Below, one piece after another: positions 61,501 through 64,000 of a DNA stretch of 64,000 nt. The notes beneath the pieces are model-generated. The model was not told the DNA's origin, made no database searches, and saw nothing but the letters and a program-made list of their open reading frames with translations. How positions within the stretch are numbered: position 1 is the stretch's first letter; each line of letters begins with the position of its first letter. A program made the translations under genes and the position numbers. Source of the DNA: Actinomycetes bacterium (GTDB taxonomy: Bacteria; Actinomycetota; Actinomycetes; Mycobacteriales; Mycobacteriaceae); assembly GCA_023404955.1 (NCBI GenBank), contig JAEXZY010000070.1, positions 1 through 64,000 of the forward strand, in the 5' to 3' direction.

Positions 61501-64000
61501 TCCCGTCGAGGCGGTACACGTCGCACCTTCGTCTGTTCGGGTGACGTTCAGACGCAACGACGGGACGCGGGACGACGAGTCCTTCGATTACGTAATTTTG
61601 GCCGGACCACCAACCACCTGGCCGCACATTCACTCGAACCCTGCCTTTGACGCATCGAAATACACCGTTGCGCAGGGACCCGCCGTGAAACACCTCAGTC
61701 GATTCAAGGAGAGATTCTGGGAGAAGCAGGCTTTCGCGCCAGTGGTCAAGTCCGATCGGATCGGCAGTGTATGGGAGGGCACCGATAACCAGGATCTCCC
61801 TGGCGGTTTCGCCCTGAGCGTGTACTCGGGATCGAAATACGTGCTCGACGCGAGTACCTATGCCAAGCGCCTCGAAGACCTTTACCCCGGTTACCTATCC
61901 AACCGCCTCGACAGTCGACTCGTCGACTGGCCGAAGGAGCCATACATTTTGACCGGATACGCGGTTCCTGCCCCCTCGCAGGTGACCTCGGCGGTCAGGA
62001 ACCTTAACGGCGTGTTTCAGAATCGGTTGCTCTTCGCCGGCGAACACACGTCACCGGGATTCTTCGGATACATGGAGGGTGCGCTGCAATCAGGGTTGTT
62101 CGCGGCCTATAGAATCGCGGTCGCGACCCGTGGCGTGAGGCGGCCGGTACGGTCAGCGCGCCCAGGCGGCCCAACGGCCCCGTCCGTCCCCACGCTGCAG
62201 CCCGCCGATGCGGCGGAAACGTTCGACCGCGTCGCGGCGGGCACCGTAAACGCTGTCGACAGACGATTCGAGACAGTGGCGGCACCCGGATCGGCGGTGA
62301 GTCGTCCTCTGCGCGCGGGCGATCTGGTGATCAGCCGTGGCCGGGGTAGCCCGTATGTGCGAGTCGATATCGTGACCGATCCGCGGGTTCGCAGCCGCGG
62401 TGAGATAGCGTTCCGCCAGCCGCTGGGTGCCACGCTCCCCGGCGCCTACGCGACCGTGGCGGCCGCTGCGAACCCGTACGGTCGACGGTCGGCGGTGCAA
62501 GTCCGCACGCCAGCCGGGCTGGTGCCAGAGCACATCTTGGTGCTGCGACCGTTGTTTGGCGAATCCGAGCCCGGCGGCACCACCGTCACAACCGGCCCAT
62601 GCCCCGATGTCCCCGTCCCGCCCACTCAACGCCCGAGGTCGCTCAAACAACCGGTAGTCCACTCGGCGGTGCGCGATGTCCAGCGACGGCTCAACGCTTT
62701 TCACAAGTACCGGATTGACCACGGGCAAGTGGGGTTAGCCGCTGCACCGCTCGAGGCCGATTGCATCTTTGGTCCCAAAACACGTGCCGCGGTCGTGGCG
62801 TTCCAGACGCTAGTGTTTCCCGGGCGAACTGATCACCACACCGGGATCGTGGGGGAGAAGACGTGGGCACAACTTGACACGATCACGATTGGCGGCGACG
62901 GCGCCGCTTGCGTTGAAGTGACCCGGTGCGGGTTCTCCGGCCCCCACGGACTTCTCTCTTGGGACGAAATTATCGGCCTCGATGTCGCGCTCGTCACCCT
63001 TGAGGTCGCGGTCAAGGGACTCCCACCGGCCGCTATGCCGTCAACGGTTACTGCCGTCCTCACCGCATATCCGCCCAATGGCGAGGTCGTCGTGGGACCG
63101 CCCCCCGGCATGTCGGTCGTCCTGACCCAGTACGCGAACGACCCTGCGGATCTACACCGGGTGCTCTACCGGGCCGACAAGTTGAGCACGGAGTTCCGGA
63201 CAATTCTCGGGCCCAACGCCATAGGACTGGCGACCGTCGCTCGCGTCGGCGGGACAAGCGACGTGCTGATGCGAGGCGCCCTCGCGACAGCGAACCGCGG
63301 CGCCGGACGCCAACCATCGGTGCCCGGCGCCCACACATCCGACGAGACCGCTCAAATCCCTGATGCAATTGGACTATTCAGATCCGGCGGTGTGCAGGTG
63401 CTCGACCTGGGTATCGCGCCCTTGCCGCACTGGCGCGTTCCTGTGACGGTTCGGCGCCAGGCACGGAGCGCGGCGCGCATCTTTTATTACTCCGGCCACG
63501 GCCTGAAGAACGGGCAACTTGGCATCGACACCCAGCCACAGCCGTGCCCGCACCACGGCCCCATGGCCGACTGGTTAGGCGCCGCCGATCTCGTTCCCAC
63601 CTGGACGCCGGGTGAGGGGCCAGAAGTTCTGATCCTGGCCGGATGCTCTGTCCTGGCCTTCGAGGTGGGCGGAGGCGGCGCGCGGAGCACCGGAACGGGT
63701 CTGGGATGGGCCCAGCTGCTCAAAGTTAACGGTGGTTCGTTGACCACCCTGCTCGGTTACCGTCTAAAGGCCCCCTGCGACCACTCAAGTGACCACGCGC
63801 TCGGCGATACCATCGCGATTGAGATGGCGAGGCGAATCGCGGCCGGGTCGAGCGATATTGTCCGCGACTGGTTGACCGTCAACGGCGAACACAACGTCAC
63901 CAACGCCTCGGCTTTCGACGCGCGCGGATTCTGGTGGGTGGAGAACAAGCTCTTCGGCCGATACGAGATCCGCGGCCCCGAAAAGGTAGTCCTGACGGGA
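58529..64000 (+). CDS. Giant multi-enzyme protein: subtilase, PG-binding, amine oxidase, PG-binding, caspase-like; 3' end outside
   Basis: One open frame of 1824 codons with no stop to the window edge. GTG 58529 has GGGGGAG six bases upstream. Domains: S8 subtilase (about 95-570) with Asp108 (MVDWGWDIAHPDL), His183 (AHGTHTA), oxyanion Asn279 (QSAGNY) and Ser495 (SGTSMAAP); peptidoglycan-binding-like domain (638-698, DGVFGPETGRAV); flavin amine oxidase (752-1200) with GGGFAG at 757 and LLFAGEHTSPGFFGYMEGAL; second peptidoglycan-binding-like domain (1378-1452, CIFGPKTRAAV); and a C-terminal caspase/gingipain-like module with His1657 (YYSGHG) and Cys1706 (LAGCSV). No signal peptide. All subtilase residues are intact, so protease activity is likely; the combination is one I have not seen described. 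Confidence 0.88.
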   Translation, partial: MDPALQDLIRPGAGPPDEQLAVILRLRDATSLPAGVRVVARFGDIVTARVSRSSIRRVWADDRTASLKASRTYGVPLEPISDTGAASTAPQRPNVVATGRGAVIGMVDWGWDIAHPDLRRPDGTTRLLSIWDQRSHRNGSAVAPYGYGRVITAAEINSALGEADPYASLGYDPADFDSGSGAHGTHTASIAAAIARDAEFVFVNPGRQRARDQMPLGDSCELLEALDFIDRVAGSRSCVINMSLGRHAGEHTGRTCVEMAMDQFLSRRRGRAIVQSAGNYFERRTHTSWQLAPGEVHVLEVAADPGDPTRNEIDIWYPGRDRITVEVSSSDGRWTSRSLPGSSMTLTAGTTVLARVYHRLHDPNNGDNQCTVFLEPSPETANWQIRLFGDRIDDGRVHAWIERDSSCTNCQARFPTPGADPKTTIGSIANGYLPIVVGAYDPHDPSRGLGRFSSSGPTRDGRQKPDLLAPGVMIDGALSRGAARGRLHTRMSGTSMAAPAVAGTVALMFQAAGGPLTVEETRRALLSSCQPAETGLDSQRTGYGYLDIAASVAAVTPTPNGATRVGGNGSEATNMHIGDEASLPRDGDPDGFEGERIVGPLRCPMFAGDPELRDVREGRLRLAAAGTSAHPAPVRSTGSAVRKIQLALIASGNSLAAGADGVFGPETGRAVTAFKLARGISPADPVVGPQTIIALDSACAGAAPPEPQPSPCRFAVASSGRVCADPHPAPAPPVPIPVPPPPKPDEHRADVRVAIVGGGFAGLMAAWSMHGGGPSVTVFEGRDRIGGRVRSDTAFIPGKVVEAGAELIGDNHPTWIMLARTFGLDLKPLTTDEDFARRHLKTRVCFGGRELSTAEKKRIEDVLDKRILPAIGVEAKRIQPLAPWDSKDASLFDNMSVEQAFDRKVLFGPWDTLPPDVAMARRYLEFTIENDNCAPVSRHSYLALLAAVSAGRMGADMLGYWKHTETRRCSGGNEQLATHLSKPLHDVRLSTPVEAVHVAPSSVRVTFRRNDGTRDDESFDYVILAGPPTTWPHIHSNPAFDASKYTVAQGPAVKHLSRFKERFWEKQAFAPVVKSDRIGSVWEGTDNQDLPGGFALSVYSGSKYVLDASTYAKRLEDLYPGYLSNRLDSRLVDWPKEPYILTGYAVPAPSQVTSAVRNLNGVFQNRLLFAGEHTSPGFFGYMEGALQSGLFAAYRIAVATRGVRRPVRSARPGGPTAPSVPTLQPADAAETFDRVAAGTVNAVDRRFETVAAPGSAVSRPLRAGDLVISRGRGSPYVRVDIVTDPRVRSRGEIAFRQPLGATLPGAYATVAAAANPYGRRSAVQVRTPAGLVPEHILVLRPLFGESEPGGTTVTTGPCPDVPVPPTQRPRSLKQPVVHSAVRDVQRRLNAFHKYRIDHGQVGLAAAPLEADCIFGPKTRAAVVAFQTLVFPGRTDHHTGIVGEKTWAQLDTITIGGDGAACVEVTRCGFSGPHGLLSWDEIIGLDVALVTLEVAVKGLPPAAMPSTVTAVLTAYPPNGEVVVGPPPGMSVVLTQYANDPADLHRVLYRADKLSTEFRTILGPNAIGLATVARVGGTSDVLMRGALATANRGAGRQPSVPGAHTSDETAQIPDAIGLFRSGGVQVLDLGIAPLPHWRVPVTVRRQARSAARIFYYSGHGLKNGQLGIDTQPQPCPHHGPMADWLGAADLVPTWTPGEGPEVLILAGCSVLAFEVGGGGARSTGTGLGWAQLLKVNGGSLTTLLGYRLKAPCDHSSDHALGDTIAIEMARRIAAGSSDIVRDWLTVNGEHNVTNASAFDARGFWWVENKLFGRYEIRGPEKVVLTG

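Larger units (their letters stand above)
18007..64000. mobile_element. Integrated genomic island (ICE/IME-like), right end not seen
   Basis: The left end is fixed by tRNA-Ala and the adjacent large serine recombinase. Supporting content: ArdA, methyltransferase, replication-relaxation and coupling ATPase genes, many short genes, an Lsr2 paralogue, regions clearly poorer in G+C than 1-18 kb (especially 28-33 and 43-53 kb) and gene remnants. No second att site or return to obvious core genes is seen before 64 kb. Several elements may be nested, and the 54-64 kb operon might be a separate acquisition. Confidence 0.55.

Noticed and set aside
18007..64000. Second copy of the tRNA 3' end as a direct-repeat right att site
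   Set aside because: Reading by eye I found no match to the T-arm/acceptor sequence; a serine integrase does not need a long repeat and the end may lie beyond the window.
1..64000. CRISPR arrays, rRNA genes or intact insertion sequences
   Set aside because: No regularly spaced repeats, no rRNA signature sequence and no transposase frame with inverted repeats were seen.

Overview
The window is high-GC actinobacterial DNA, almost certainly from a non-tuberculous mycobacterium (Mycolicibacterium type). Supporting genes are an MmpL-family RND transporter, two adjacent crcB genes next to a DUF190 gene and divergent from phosphoglucomutase (the same neighbours as M. tuberculosis Rv3068c-Rv3071), a stand-alone LigD-type polymerase domain, an Lsr2 paralogue and DUF4185 exported proteins.

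Left part, about 1-17.9 kb, looks like conserved chromosome. It opens with a stress-signalling block: a truncated ANTAR protein, an STAS protein, a 1377-residue hybrid kinase/phosphatase/anti-sigma protein and a second STAS protein, joined by overlapping start and stop codons. Then come the LigD polymerase-domain protein, MmpL, a HAD hydrolase, exported proteins, a DUF808 membrane protein, the crcB-crcB-DUF190 fluoride block, pgm and an MFS transporter. The block ends at tRNA-Ala(GGC), which has its own promoter.

A large mobile island starts at the 3' end of this tRNA and shows no right end before 64 kb. Its left module (18-27.8 kb) carries a large serine recombinase whose reading frame runs through the tRNA, an XRE regulator, ArdA antirestriction, a DNA methyltransferase, a replication-relaxation protein, a VirD4/TraG-like coupling ATPase and small accessory proteins. 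Cargo follows. (a) 28.0-32.8 kb: Gfo/Idh oxidoreductase, DegT-type aminotransferase, CYTH protein, cytidine-deaminase-like protein, nucleoside-kinase-like protein and GNAT acetyltransferase. (b) 32.9-39 kb: membrane, XRE and exported proteins plus gene remnants. (c) 39.9-42.8 kb: an XRE/ImmA pair divergent from a ubiquitin-like protein, an E1-like ThiF enzyme and a DUF6527-like protein, so a bacterial ubiquitin-like conjugation operon. (d) 44-45 kb: a deletion scar with TetR and glycosyltransferase remnants. (e) 45.4-52.1 kb: an exported protein followed by tyrosinase, a beta-domain partner, a 42-residue protein, two metallo-beta-lactamase-fold proteins and a patatin-like lipase. (f) An Lsr2 paralogue at 52.9 kb.

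54.7-64 kb holds what I consider the least described system: a LuxR-type regulator and a receiver-only protein, both lacking the phospho-acceptor aspartate, then four small accessory proteins and an open reading frame of at least 1824 codons that leaves the window. That frame fuses a complete subtilase, a peptidoglycan-binding-like domain, a flavin amine oxidase, a second peptidoglycan-binding-like domain and a caspase-like His/Cys module. I checked it codon by codon for stops from its GTG start to the window edge and found none.
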